Part shown: piece by piece, positions 1 to 5,626 of the stretch
How positions within the stretch are numbered: position 1 is the first letter of the stretch
How the letters are laid out: the number at the start of each line of letters is the position of its first letter
NCBI GenBank assembly: GCA_030039095.1
Contig: JASHQP010000386.1
Coordinates: forward strand, 1 to 5,914
Length of the DNA stretch: 5,914 nt
Direction of reading: 5' to 3'
Origin: Streptosporangiaceae bacterium
GTDB lineage: Bacteria; Actinomycetota; Actinomycetes; Streptosporangiales; Streptosporangiaceae
The notes under the pieces: generated by a model
Databases searched by the model: none
The model's input: only the letters and a program-made list of their open reading frames with translations
Told to the model about the DNA's origin: nothing
Position numbers and translations under genes: made by a program

Positions 1-5
1 AGCTA

Positions 6-29
6 GTGCCGCAGCAGGAAACGTTGGCG
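6..29 (+). repeat. IS630 left terminal inverted repeat
   Basis: The 24 bases starting GTGCCGCAGCAGG match the reverse complement of 1231-1254 at 20 of 24 positions. The outer eight bases, GTGCCGCA, are identical at both ends. Confidence 0.88.
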
Positions 30-103
30 ATGTAGTTACGCCTTGCGCGGCGGCGGATCGGCCATCCTGATCGTGGATGCTGGCGATCACGGGAGGGCTG
101 ACC

Positions 104-1246
104 GTGCCTCGAGAGGGTTTACGTGTTCGTGAGATCACGAATGACGAGGGGAACCGGCTGTTGCGCATCGTGCGGCGGTCGTCGGGTTCGGTGGTGACCT
201 GGCGGCGGGCGCAGATGGTGCTGCTGTCGGCGCAGGGCATGGACGCGGCGGGGATCGCCAAGGTCACCTTCGCCAGCCCGGACCGGGTCCGCGAGGTGAT
301 CAGGAACTTCAACGCGGACGGCTTTGATGCGCTCTACCCGCGGTATGCGGGCGGGCGGCCGCCGGTGTTCACCTTGCCCCAGCGCCAGGCGATCAAGAAG
401 ATCGCCCTGTCGCGGCCGGCGGACCACGGTCTTGCGTTCTCGGCCTGGAGTCTGTCCAAGCTGGCGGAGTTCCTGGTCGCCGAGGGGGTGGTCGAGGACA
501 TCAGCCACGAGGGCCTGCGCGCTCTGCTCCAGAAGGAGCAGGTGTCGTTTCAGGCGATAAAGACCTGGAAGCAGTCCCGCGACCCGGACTACGAGGCGAA
601 GAAGAACCGGGTGCTCGAGCTCTACGACATCGCCGAGGGCACGGTCACGCCGGGTCCCGGCGACCCGGCCGTGGTGTTCTCGATGGATGAGTTCGGGCCG
701 CTCAGCCTGCTGCCCAGGCCGGGCAGGCAGTGGGCGCCGGTCATCCGCCGGGGCTCCACGGGCTCGACCGCCAGCCCGCGGCGGCGCCGGCGCCGGGCGA
801 CCTATCACCGCGACAAGGGCGTGCGCCACCTGCTCGCCGCGCTCGACATGAACAAAGACAAGATCTACGGGCACGTGAAGAAGACCAAGAACCGCACGAA
901 CTTCCTGGTTTTCTGCCGCTACCTGCGCTCGCTCTACCCGCCGCAGGTGCGCATCGCCATCGTGTGCGACAACTACTCCCCGCACCTGTCGACGAAGAAG
1001 GACGGCCGGGTTGGCGCCTGGGCGGCGGCCAGCAACGTCGAACTCGCCTACGTGCCGACCAGTGCGTCGTTCCTCAACCGGATCGAGTGCCACTTCGCCG
1101 CGCTGCGCTACTTCGCGCTCAACGGGACCGATCACCGCAGCCATCGGGAGCAGAACTCGATGATCCGCCGCTACATCGCCTGGCGCAATCGCCACGCCGA
1201 CGACGAGGAACTCCGTGCTGTTTCAATCCGCGCAAAGGTTGCCTGA
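104..1246 (+). CDS. IS630 family transposase
   Basis: This is a DDE transposase that cuts and rejoins the element at TA sites. The GTG at 104 is chosen as start because GGGAGGG (91-97) lies 6 bases upstream. An in-frame ATG at 77 has no ribosome site and would add nine residues. The product is 380 aa, slightly longer than the usual 330-370 for the family. The N-terminal third (about residues 20-80) is a helix-turn-helix region, in which RRAQMVLLSAQGM and the following helices are typical of IS630 proteins. The catalytic acids are visible: Asp195 in FSMDEFGP, Asp289 in IVCDNYSPH and Glu328 in NRIECHF, with 38 residues between the last two. An arginine-rich stretch (RRRRRR, about 226-231) follows the first Asp region. 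No frameshift or internal stop is seen. Confidence 0.93.
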   Translation: MPREGLRVREITNDEGNRLLRIVRRSSGSVVTWRRAQMVLLSAQGMDAAGIAKVTFASPDRVREVIRNFNADGFDALYPRYAGGRPPVFTLPQRQAIKKIALSRPADHGLAFSAWSLSKLAEFLVAEGVVEDISHEGLRALLQKEQVSFQAIKTWKQSRDPDYEAKKNRVLELYDIAEGTVTPGPGDPAVVFSMDEFGPLSLLPRPGRQWAPVIRRGSTGSTASPRRRRRRATYHRDKGVRHLLAALDMNKDKIYGHVKKTKNRTNFLVFCRYLRSLYPPQVRIAIVCDNYSPHLSTKKDGRVGAWAAASNVELAYVPTSASFLNRIECHFAALRYFALNGTDHRSHREQNSMIRRYIAWRNRHADDEELRAVSIRAKVA

Positions 1247-1254
1247 TGCGGCAC
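1231..1254 (-). repeat. IS630 right terminal inverted repeat
   Basis: Read on the minus strand it starts GTGCCGCATCAGG and matches the left end with four mismatches. The transposase stop codon (TGA, 1244-1246) lies inside this repeat, so the gene runs into the tip of the element. Confidence 0.88.
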
Positions 1255-1274
1255 TAGCCCGCCCACGAGCCCAG

Positions 1275-1478
1275 TCAGATGAATCTCGCGGTACCAGGCA
1301 GGGCGTCCGAGGCCGCCAGCCGGGCCCGATCCGCGCATTCGTCCGGTCCCAGCGGCCGGTCGCTGGCAGCGATCGCTCGCAGCCGGGCTCTGTCCAGCTC
1401 CCCGATGGCGTGCCCATGGACGGGATACTCCTGGCGCCTCACACAGGCTGGATGAACACAGAGCATCCCGATCTGCAC
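1275..1478 (-). CDS. Small hypothetical protein, 67 aa
   Basis: I do not recognise this product. The reading frame has a GTG start with AAGGAG (minus strand, 1494-1489) 10 bases upstream, and mostly G or C at third codon positions, both in favour of real coding. The protein has an N-terminal pair of cysteines (CVHPAC) and then a charged, Ala/Arg/Asp-rich helical part (ELDRARLRAIAASD, then DECADRARLAASDA), ending GTARFI. No membrane segment or signal peptide is visible. It lies between the IS right end and the broken PIN gene, divergent from the latter, and may itself be a remnant. A plus-strand frame over the same bases (1215-1514) begins inside the IS and looks like a shadow. Confidence 0.35.
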   Translation of the reverse strand: MQIGMLCVHPACVRRQEYPVHGHAIGELDRARLRAIAASDRPLGPDECADRARLAASDALPGTARFI

Positions 1479-1530
1479 AGTCGCCAATCTCCTTGGCCCT
1501 ATTCAGGGCTATGACGGCAGGAACCAGCCT

Positions 1531-1857
1531 ATGGTCGTCCCTGCGCTTGCCATGGCGGGTGCCTCGCTGGATGCGCGCAATGAGGAGGCGGACGACCTCC
1601 TGGCTGGGTTAGAGCTCCTTGGCAACGTCACCATCGCACCGTTGAACGGCGCCGAGCAAGCCGCCCGGCTGGCAGACGTTGTCGCCAGGACTGGGCTCGA
1701 CCCGTGGGATGCGCATGCGGCCGCGATCGCTGACGCTGCCGTCTGCCCGATCCTCACCCTGAACGGAACCAGATGGCGTGCGGATACCGATGACCTTGAT
1801 GAGCCACTGCGCATCATAGAAATCGCCGATCCAGGCGAGCATCAACCCGAAAACTGA
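1531..1857 (+). CDS. PIN-domain protein (VapC-like), N-terminally truncated or decayed
   Basis: PIN domains are Mg-dependent ribonucleases, often the toxins of VapBC modules. This 108-aa product reads as the central and C-terminal part of one: VVPALAMAGASL, then a helical region, then TGLDPWDAHAAAIA (the conserved acidic residue before an Ala-rich helix), then PILTLNGTRW, the usual final strand. The ATG at 1531 has AGGAA (1519-1523) 7 bases upstream. The normal N-terminus, with the first catalytic Asp in a hydrophobic-D-T/S context, is absent. The same frame is open back to 1456 and reads ICTVANLLG there, which resembles the expected start of a PIN fold with its Asp missing, but it has no start codon and is preceded by TGA at 1453. 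No partner antitoxin is visible. It is probably inactive. That it is a pseudogene is inference. Confidence 0.55.
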   Translation: MVVPALAMAGASLDARNEEADDLLAGLELLGNVTIAPLNGAEQAARLADVVARTGLDPWDAHAAAIADAAVCPILTLNGTRWRADTDDLDEPLRIIEIADPGEHQPEN

Positions 1858-2250
1858 TCAAGACGCTGCCGCCACACGCGCGCTCATGCGGCTGCCAGAT
1901 CGCGTGAGACCCACTGGCGGGTGGCCATGACGGTTTGCGCACTCGGAGCTGACTGCTCTCATCGCGCTGCCCGCAGCCCTGCCGCTGGCGACCGGTCACA
2001 AGCCGGCGATAAGTCGGGCCGCCGATGACCGGATGGCGATTCAGCGCGTCGTACCTGGTCAAGCGCACAGTCGCGTGCTGGCACCCGAAAGGGGCCGTGC
2101 TAGCCGTACCTCAGAATCCGGGTGCGGCCACGGTCGAATTCTCGCTCACCGCGGCTCAGGATCGAGATACAGGCGGCCGGAGCAACCGGCGCCAACGAGC
2201 ACAAGAGGCATCCCGATGCGCAAGCTAACAGGACGGCCTGGACGCCAGCA
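1858..2250. other. Stretch without recognisable genes
   Basis: Short open frames exist on both strands, but none gives a product I recognise and none has a convincing ribosome site. No tRNA-like, repeat or IS-end structure was seen. Lying between two gene fragments, it is most simply decayed coding or rearranged DNA. Confidence 0.5.
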
Positions 2251-2385
2251 AGACGGATGCCGCCCGGCTACACAGACGAGGGCATCCGCGCCGCGATCGC
2301 CATCCGCCGCGACCATCCTGGCACCGGCGTGCTGGTCTTCTCCCAGTACATCGAGACCCGCCACGCGGCCAACCTCCTTGGCGCG
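2251..2385 (+). pseudogene. Response regulator receiver-domain fragment (NarL/LuxR type)
   Basis: About 45 codons read RRMPPGYTDEGIRAA, then IRRDHPGTGVLVFSQYIETRHAANLL. This is very like the middle of actinobacterial NarL/LuxR response regulators, where D-x-RMPP carries the phosphorylated Asp, the following helix reads TDEG-RAA, and VLVLSQYVETRYA forms the next strand and helix. Here the phospho-Asp position is Ala (A-R-RMPP), similarity stops just before RMPP and just after ANLLG, and neither the rest of the receiver domain nor a C-terminal LuxR helix-turn-helix follows. The frame stays open to 2565 but runs into the start of the phosphatase gene. I read it as a remnant with no function of its own. 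Confidence 0.6.
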
Positions 2386-2470
2386 GCATCCGGCAGCGGC
2401 GCCGCCGGCCCGCGAGGCGCCCGTGATCCAGTCCCGGTCTTGCGCCCACCCCCGCAGGTAACCTGCTCGC

Positions 2471-3247
2471 ATGCCCTTGGCCGTTTCCTTCAAGCGGAGC
2501 GAACTTGCCACTATGGCGGGCACGGCAACTCGGCCGAACGAGGACTACGCAGCCGCTGGACCTGACTGGGCAGTGATATTGGACGGCGCCACTCATTTCG
2601 ATGGCGTTGATACCGGCTGCATCCACGACGTGCCGTGGCTCGTAGGCCATCTGGCCGCAGCGTTAGTTGAACAACTGATCCTAGGTCTGGCAACCCTGCC
2701 GGAGACCCTGGCTAGCGCCATTGAGGTCACCTGTTCAGCCCACGCCGACACCTGTGACCTGGCCAACCCGGACAGCCCATCGTCAACCGTTGCTATGGTC
2801 CGGTCCGTTGGCACTGCGATCGAGTACCTCGTGCTCGGCGACTCTCCCGTGATCCTGAGAACCGGCGATGGCATAACGCCCGTCGTCGACGACCGGGTCG
2901 ATCAGCTCCAACCTGGTGGTCGCCCGTATACGCGCGACCTCGTCCGGTCCAAACGCAATGCATCCGGCGGGTTCTGGGTGGCGAGCACGAATCCCCGGGC
3001 GGCGCACGAGGCGATCTCAGGCGTTATCAACGGCGTCACCCATATGACGTTGCTGACGGATGGCATTACCAGGCTCGTTCAATATTATGGCTACAGATGG
3101 ACGGGCATATTCGAGCTGCTCGACAGGGACGGCCCGTCCGGACTTATCCGGCGAGTGCGGGAAGCCGAACACCTGTCTCCGCCGCCCGCGCACGGGTACG
3201 GCAAGCAGCATGATGACGCGACCGCCGTGTATATCCAGGTAACCTGA
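2471..3247 (+). CDS. PP2C-family protein phosphatase-like protein
   Basis: The 258-aa product has the layout of a small single-domain PP2C (PPM) serine/threonine phosphatase, a metal-dependent cytoplasmic enzyme that removes phosphate from proteins. The motifs come in order: RPNEDY (residues 21-26), VILDGAT (35-41) in place of the usual DGMGG, SPSSTVAMV (102-110), LVLGDSPVIL (120-129), LLTDGITRLV (194-203) and HDDATAVYI (247-255). Metal-binding Asp candidates are Asp25, Asp38, Asp196 and Asp248/249. ATG 2471 is kept because the first strand (AVSF) would be lost from the next ATG at 2513; the ribosome site before 2471 is weak. The gene stands alone on the plus strand, between the receiver-domain scrap and the convergent toxin gene. 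Some A/T-rich codons (for example around 3080-3120) hint at acquired DNA. Its substrate is unknown. Confidence 0.8.
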   Translation: MPLAVSFKRSELATMAGTATRPNEDYAAAGPDWAVILDGATHFDGVDTGCIHDVPWLVGHLAAALVEQLILGLATLPETLASAIEVTCSAHADTCDLANPDSPSSTVAMVRSVGTAIEYLVLGDSPVILRTGDGITPVVDDRVDQLQPGGRPYTRDLVRSKRNASGGFWVASTNPRAAHEAISGVINGVTHMTLLTDGITRLVQYYGYRWTGIFELLDRDGPSGLIRRVREAEHLSPPPAHGYGKQHDDATAVYIQVT

Positions 3248-3248
3248 C

Positions 3249-3279
3249 GGATCTCTTGGGCCCGAGAACGTGGAGATCC
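3249..3279. terminator. Hairpin between convergent genes, possible bidirectional terminator
   Basis: GGATCTC (3249-3255) pairs perfectly with GAGATCC (3273-3279), and the 17-nt loop contains the palindrome GGGCCC. It starts two bases after the phosphatase stop and lies 13 bases beyond the end of mazF on the other strand. There is no T-tract, which is common for actinobacterial terminators. Confidence 0.5.
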
Positions 3280-3292
3280 TGTTCGCCAGCAG

Positions 3293-3640
3293 CTACAGGC
3301 TGAGATGAAGGCGAATGGCGCGGTCTAGTTCGGCGATGAGCTCGGCGGACAATTGGCCAACGGTGGCGCCAACTCGCTCGATAGCTACGGACCGCACTTG
3401 CTCGGCTTGTGCCTTGGAATCCTGGCGCAGCCCGGTCTGGTGCGCTGGCAGCAGAACCTGGAACGGGTAGATGCGGGCGGTGTTCGACGTGACCGGCACC
3501 ACCGTGATGACACCGCGTCCCAGCCTGGTGGCCGTGGCGTTGGCCGCGTCGTTGCTGACCACCACGGCGGGGCGTGTTTTGCTGGCTTCTGATCCGCGGG
3601 CCGGTTCGAGGCTGACGGTGACGATCTCACCGCGGCGCAT
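3293..3640 (-). CDS. mazF: MazF-family toxin (type II TA endoribonuclease)
   Basis: MazF/PemK toxins are sequence-specific endoribonucleases that stop growth when the antitoxin is lost. The 115-aa product is of normal length and carries the family pattern: MRRGEIVTVSLEPARGSEA at the N-terminus, then TRPAVVVSND (the strand with the conserved Arg), GVITVVPVTSN, YPFQVLLP and AQAEQVRSV near the C-terminus. From memory it is most like the mycobacterial Rv2063A type. Its ATG follows the mazE stop directly (TGAATG across 3643-3638), so the two are translationally coupled. A G-rich run (CTGGGGGGC) just upstream could serve as ribosome site. No key residue seems missing, so the pair is likely functional. 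It converges on the phosphatase gene across 45 bp. Confidence 0.88.
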   Translation of the reverse strand: MRRGEIVTVSLEPARGSEASKTRPAVVVSNDAANATATRLGRGVITVVPVTSNTARIYPFQVLLPAHQTGLRQDSKAQAEQVRSVAIERVGATVGQLSAELIAELDRAIRLHLSL

Positions 3641-3862
3641 TCAGCCCCCCAGGCCGTCAGCGATGGTGTTGTCCCATGCCGCAGCGTCGTCTGAGGAGGC
3701 CCACGAAGCCCATGCTTCCTCGTATGCATTTCCTAGCTGAGCCGCCCGCAGCAGTCCCACGGCCTTGTGCACGGCGGCGGACCGGGATTCGATCCCGTGC
3801 GTCTGCGCGTAAGAGTCGAGGAACTCGATGTCCTCCTCAGGCAGGCTAACACTCACTTTCAT
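3641..3862 (-). CDS. mazE: MazE-like ribbon-helix-helix antitoxin
   Basis: This 73-aa protein has the ribbon-helix-helix layout of antitoxins: a DNA-contacting strand at the N-terminus (MKVSVSLPEEDIEFLDSYA), a turn and second helix (ESRSAAVHKAVGLLRAAQL, about residues 25-43), then an acidic, Trp-containing tail (YEEAWASWASSDDAAAWD), which in this family wraps the toxin. From memory it resembles the mycobacterial Rv2063 type. It is the first gene of a two-gene operon with mazF. There is no ribosome site before its ATG, but TAGTAT ends 7 bases upstream, which fits a leaderless mRNA starting at the A of the ATG. An inverted repeat just upstream is a probable autorepression operator. Confidence 0.85.
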   Translation of the reverse strand: MKVSVSLPEEDIEFLDSYAQTHGIESRSAAVHKAVGLLRAAQLGNAYEEAWASWASSDDAAAWDNTIADGLGG

Positions 3863-3899
3863 ACCAGTGATACTACCCAGATTGCTACCTTGGTAGCAA
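3863..3899 (-). promoter_or_regulatory. mazE promoter (leaderless) with overlapping operator
   Basis: On the minus strand, TTGCTA (3899-3894) and TAGTAT (3875-3870) are spaced 18 bases, and CACTGGT (7 bases) separates the -10 from the ATG. The inverted repeat TTGCTACC-TT-GGTAGCAA (3882-3899, perfect 8-base arms) covers the -35 and half of the spacer. A related half-site (GGTAGTA) overlaps the -10. Binding of the MazE-MazF complex here would block RNA polymerase. The boxes are visible; their use is inference. Confidence 0.55.
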
Positions 3900-3918
3900 G
3901 GAGTGCCGGACGACGTGA

Positions 3919-4584
3919 TTACCGTGCGGCGCGTGGATCGTGCTGGCTGACGGTGCCCGACCCCGCCTGGAATGCCTCGGGCATGGCCCGCAGCGCGTCC
4001 TCGAGGCGCGGGCTCAGGTCGCCGCGCTCGTCCGCCAGCCAGGACATGAAGCCGGCGTAGGCGGCACCGAATACCGACCGGGCGATGACCTGGGGGAGCA
4101 GGTCACTGGGCTGCTGGCCGAGCCGGCCGGCCGCGAACTCGGCGACCACGGTCTGCCACTCCTCGTAGTGCAGGATGCCGTTCGCCAGCAGGGCCGGGTT
4201 GCTGTGCTGCAGCAGCAGTCGCTGCCGCAGGCGGTCGAGGTCGTCGGCGTGGTAGTCGTTGACCTCGACCACCGCGGTCCGGATCGCGTCCATGAGTGGC
4301 AGGTCCGGGTCGCCGTCGGCGAGCACCGCCCGCAGCCGCTCGACGTCCTCGTCGAAGTCGGCCATCAGCGCGTCGGCCTTCGAGCTGAAGTAGCGGAAGA
4401 ACGTGCGCCTGCTGATCCCGGCGGCCGCCGCCAGCGCCTCGATCGTCACCTCGTCGTAGCCCTGGGTGGAGAACATCTCGATCGCGATGTCCTGGAGGTG
4501 ATGCCGCGTGGTGCTCGGCGGCCTGCCGGGACCGGCCTGCTGCGGCAGGTCCTGCGCCGTTGCGGTGTTCCCAGCGTTCTCCAT
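3919..4584 (-). CDS. TetR-family regulator, MftR paralogue
   Basis: The 221-aa product is a TetR repressor. The N-terminal DNA-binding domain (about residues 25-75) contains YDEVTIEALAAAAGISRR followed by TFFRYFSSKADAL. Residues about 85-205 form the ligand and dimer domain. It clearly resembles the next gene (mftR): both have RRTFFRYF-SK in the recognition helix and PLMDAIR-A-V at the start of the ligand domain, with near-colinear lengths. It belongs with MftR-type regulators, which in mycobacteria bind long-chain acyl-CoA. The ATG has GGAG (4592-4589) 4 bases upstream. It lies 106 bp downstream of mftR in the same direction, with its own operator-like site between. It could be a second mycofactocin regulator or a neighbouring acyl-CoA sensor; its ligand is unknown. 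Confidence 0.85.
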   Translation of the reverse strand: MENAGNTATAQDLPQQAGPGRPPSTTRHHLQDIAIEMFSTQGYDEVTIEALAAAAGISRRTFFRYFSSKADALMADFDEDVERLRAVLADGDPDLPLMDAIRTAVVEVNDYHADDLDRLRQRLLLQHSNPALLANGILHYEEWQTVVAEFAAGRLGQQPSDLLPQVIARSVFGAAYAGFMSWLADERGDLSPRLEDALRAMPEAFQAGSGTVSQHDPRAAR

Positions 4585-4598
4585 TGTTCTCCGCTTAC

Positions 4599-4625
4599 CC
4601 GGAGGCTCCGGAAACTCCGGTTTTT
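4599..4625. other. Two overlapping hairpins in the leader of the distal TetR gene
   Basis: CCGGA-GGC-TCCGG (4599-4611) and CCGGA-AAC-TCCGG (4608-4620) share TCCGGA and cannot form together. On the plus strand the second is followed by TTTTT, giving a terminator shape, but no plus-strand gene leads into it. On the minus strand they lie between the operator and the ribosome site of the regulator gene. Confidence 0.4.
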
Positions 4626-4667
4626 GGCACTAGGTGCACTTTACCACGCTGGTGGTGGCGCGATCAC
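4625..4667 (-). promoter_or_regulatory. Promoter and MftR-type operator of the distal TetR gene
   Basis: The site TGGCACTAGGTGCA (4625-4638, arms GCAC/GTGC) matches the site in the mftA promoter at 12 of 14 positions. On the minus strand it directly follows a possible -10 TAAAGT (4643-4638). A weak -35 GTGATC lies at 4667-4662 with an 18-base spacer. The operator would cover the start point, as expected for self-repression. The similarity to the mftA site is direct; the promoter boxes are tentative. Confidence 0.5.
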
Positions 4668-4694
4668 TTACCACGCTGGTGGTGGCGCGATCAC
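4641..4694. repeat. Perfect 27-bp tandem duplication
   Basis: 4641-4667 and 4668-4694 are identical. Each copy contains the inverted repeat ACCAC-GCTG-GTGGT (4643-4656 and 4670-4683). The right copy covers the stop codon of mftR and the left copy forms the upstream promoter region of the distal regulator, so the duplication moved the two genes apart without changing either product. Confidence 0.92.
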
Positions 4695-5353
4695 GCGCTG
4701 AGCGCGGCCGTCGTGTCTGCCGTGCCGGAGTCCGCGGGGACCAGGCCGCTGCCGAACGCGCCGGCCAGCTGGCGCATCGCGCTGTCCATGAGGTCGCTGA
4801 GGTCGGCGTCATCGGCCTCCAGCCATTGTTCGTAGGCGGCGACCGCCACGCCGAGGGCGACGTAGCCCAGGGTTCGCGGCGCGAGCGCGTCCGGGCACTG
4901 GCCGATGCGCTCGCCGACGAACTCGCAGATCACCTGGCGCCATGCCGCGTAGCGGAGGGTGGAGTGCGCCTGCAGGGCTGGGGTCTGCAGGATCAGCCGC
5001 ATTCGGCGCCGGTGCCAGGGGATCTGCTCGGGCGCGAACGTGTTGAAGTCCACGATCGCCACCCGGATCGCATCCATCAGCGGCATTTGCGGAGGCAGCG
5101 CCTCGAGGTGCAGCCGCATCCGCTCTAGTTCGGTTTCGAAGCTGCCCCAGGGGACGTCGTTCTTGGACGGGAAGTACCGGAAGAACGTCCGCCGGCCGAT
5201 CCCGCCGGCCCGCGCGATGTCGTCGACCGTGGTCTGCTCGAATCCCTGGCGGTCGAACAGGTCGAACGCGACGTGCTCCAGCTCGGCCCGCGAGGTGACG
5301 CGTCTGCGGCCGGCCCGGGCGACGGGAACCGCTGTTGGCACCGCCCTCACCAT
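4691..5353 (-). CDS. mftR: Mycofactocin system transcriptional regulator MftR (TetR family)
   Basis: This TetR regulator normally sits next to mftA and, in mycobacteria, is described as a repressor of the mycofactocin operon released by long-chain acyl-CoA. From the chosen start it is 220 aa. The DNA-binding domain spans about residues 20-65 (ELEHVAFDLFDRQGF, TTVDDIARAGGI, GRRTFFRYFPSKND). The ligand domain begins near PLMDAIRVAIVDFNTF and contains the Trp/Arg-rich stretch PWHRRRMRLILQ. ATG 5353-5351 is chosen because GGAAG lies 5 bases upstream and the N-terminus then has ordinary length. In-frame ATGs at 5371 and 5398 are possible, while starts farther up would translate the 40-bp repeats. 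It is divergent from mftA and upstream, in the same direction, of a paralogue. Confidence 0.88.
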   Translation of the reverse strand: MVRAVPTAVPVARAGRRRVTSRAELEHVAFDLFDRQGFEQTTVDDIARAGGIGRRTFFRYFPSKNDVPWGSFETELERMRLHLEALPPQMPLMDAIRVAIVDFNTFAPEQIPWHRRRMRLILQTPALQAHSTLRYAAWRQVICEFVGERIGQCPDALAPRTLGYVALGVAVAAYEQWLEADDADLSDLMDSAMRQLAGAFGSGLVPADSGTADTTAALSA

Positions 5354-5395
5354 CCTCGCTTCCGCACTCATCGCGACGCTGATCTTCACCAGGAG

Positions 5396-5600
5396 CATGC
5401 CACGGGCGGGCGCGGTGCGCGAGGTGCTCGGGGGCGTCGGCATGCCATGGGCGGGCGTGCCGCGAGGCAGCGGGCGTCGGCATGCCATGGGCGGGCGTGC
5501 CGCGAGGCAGCGGGCGCCGGCATGTCATGGGCGGGCGTGCCGCGAGGCAGCGGCGTGTGGGTATGCCATGTGGCACGCGCGCCGCGAGGCGTCACAGGCC
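5396..5600. repeat. Array of about five 40-bp tandem repeats
   Basis: Three near-identical units lie at 5441-5480, 5481-5520 and 5521-5560, starting CATGCCATGGGCGGGCGTGC. They are flanked by a degenerate unit at 5396-5440 (45 bp) and another at 5561-5600. Each good unit contains CCATGG and a small stem TGCC-GCGA-GGCA with a GNRA-type loop. The period is not a multiple of three, so reading frames across it change frame from unit to unit, which argues against a protein. It fills most of the gap between mftR and the mftA promoter and would lie in the mftR leader if mftR starts near the mftA promoter. Confidence 0.9.
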
Positions 5601-5626
5601 CTGAGCAGCTTCTCACGGTTCGGCTA

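Larger units (their letters stand above)
6..1254 (+). mobile_element. Complete IS630-family insertion sequence
   Basis: A 1249-bp element is bounded by imperfect terminal inverted repeats and holds one transposase gene that nearly fills it. TA dinucleotides flank it at 4-5 and 1255-1256. This matches the TA target duplication known for the IS630/Tc1/mariner group. Joining the flanks gives an empty site AGCTAGCCC, which contains CTAG, the preferred target reported for classical IS630. Both ends are intact and the transposase is full length with all three catalytic acids, so the element looks recent and possibly active. I cannot name the exact IS. Confidence 0.9.

Noticed and set aside
119..1195. 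358-aa minus-strand frame opposite the transposase
   Set aside because: It is antisense to a clear DDE transposase, and Arg/Pro/Val/His-rich low-complexity composition is typical of a shadow frame in high-GC DNA.
1483..2381. GCCAAnCTCCTTGGC at 1483-1497 and 2367-2381, in both gene fragments
   Set aside because: 14 of 15 bases match and both encode ANLLG, but similarity falls off quickly on either side; likely chance, or too short to show shared origin.
2455..3246. CAGGTAACCTG at 2455-2465 and again at 3236-3246, flanking the phosphatase gene
   Set aside because: The placement is neat, but a few chance 11-base matches are expected in a window of this size, and the second copy encodes the last codons of the protein.
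4608..4625. Intrinsic terminator on the plus strand
   Set aside because: The shape is right (5-bp stem plus T5), but no plus-strand gene lies upstream to be terminated; kept only as a hairpin.
1250..4633. GGCACTAG shared by the IS right end (1250-1257) and the operator at 4626-4633
   Set aside because: An 8-base match is expected by chance, and the IS end is fixed by its own inverted repeat.
3940..4701. 253-aa plus-strand frame opposite the distal TetR gene
   Set aside because: It is a mirror of a real TetR gene and its end runs through the 27-bp duplication; no family motif was seen.
5396..5600. CRISPR array
   Set aside because: The units abut directly, with no unique spacers between them, and no cas genes are present.
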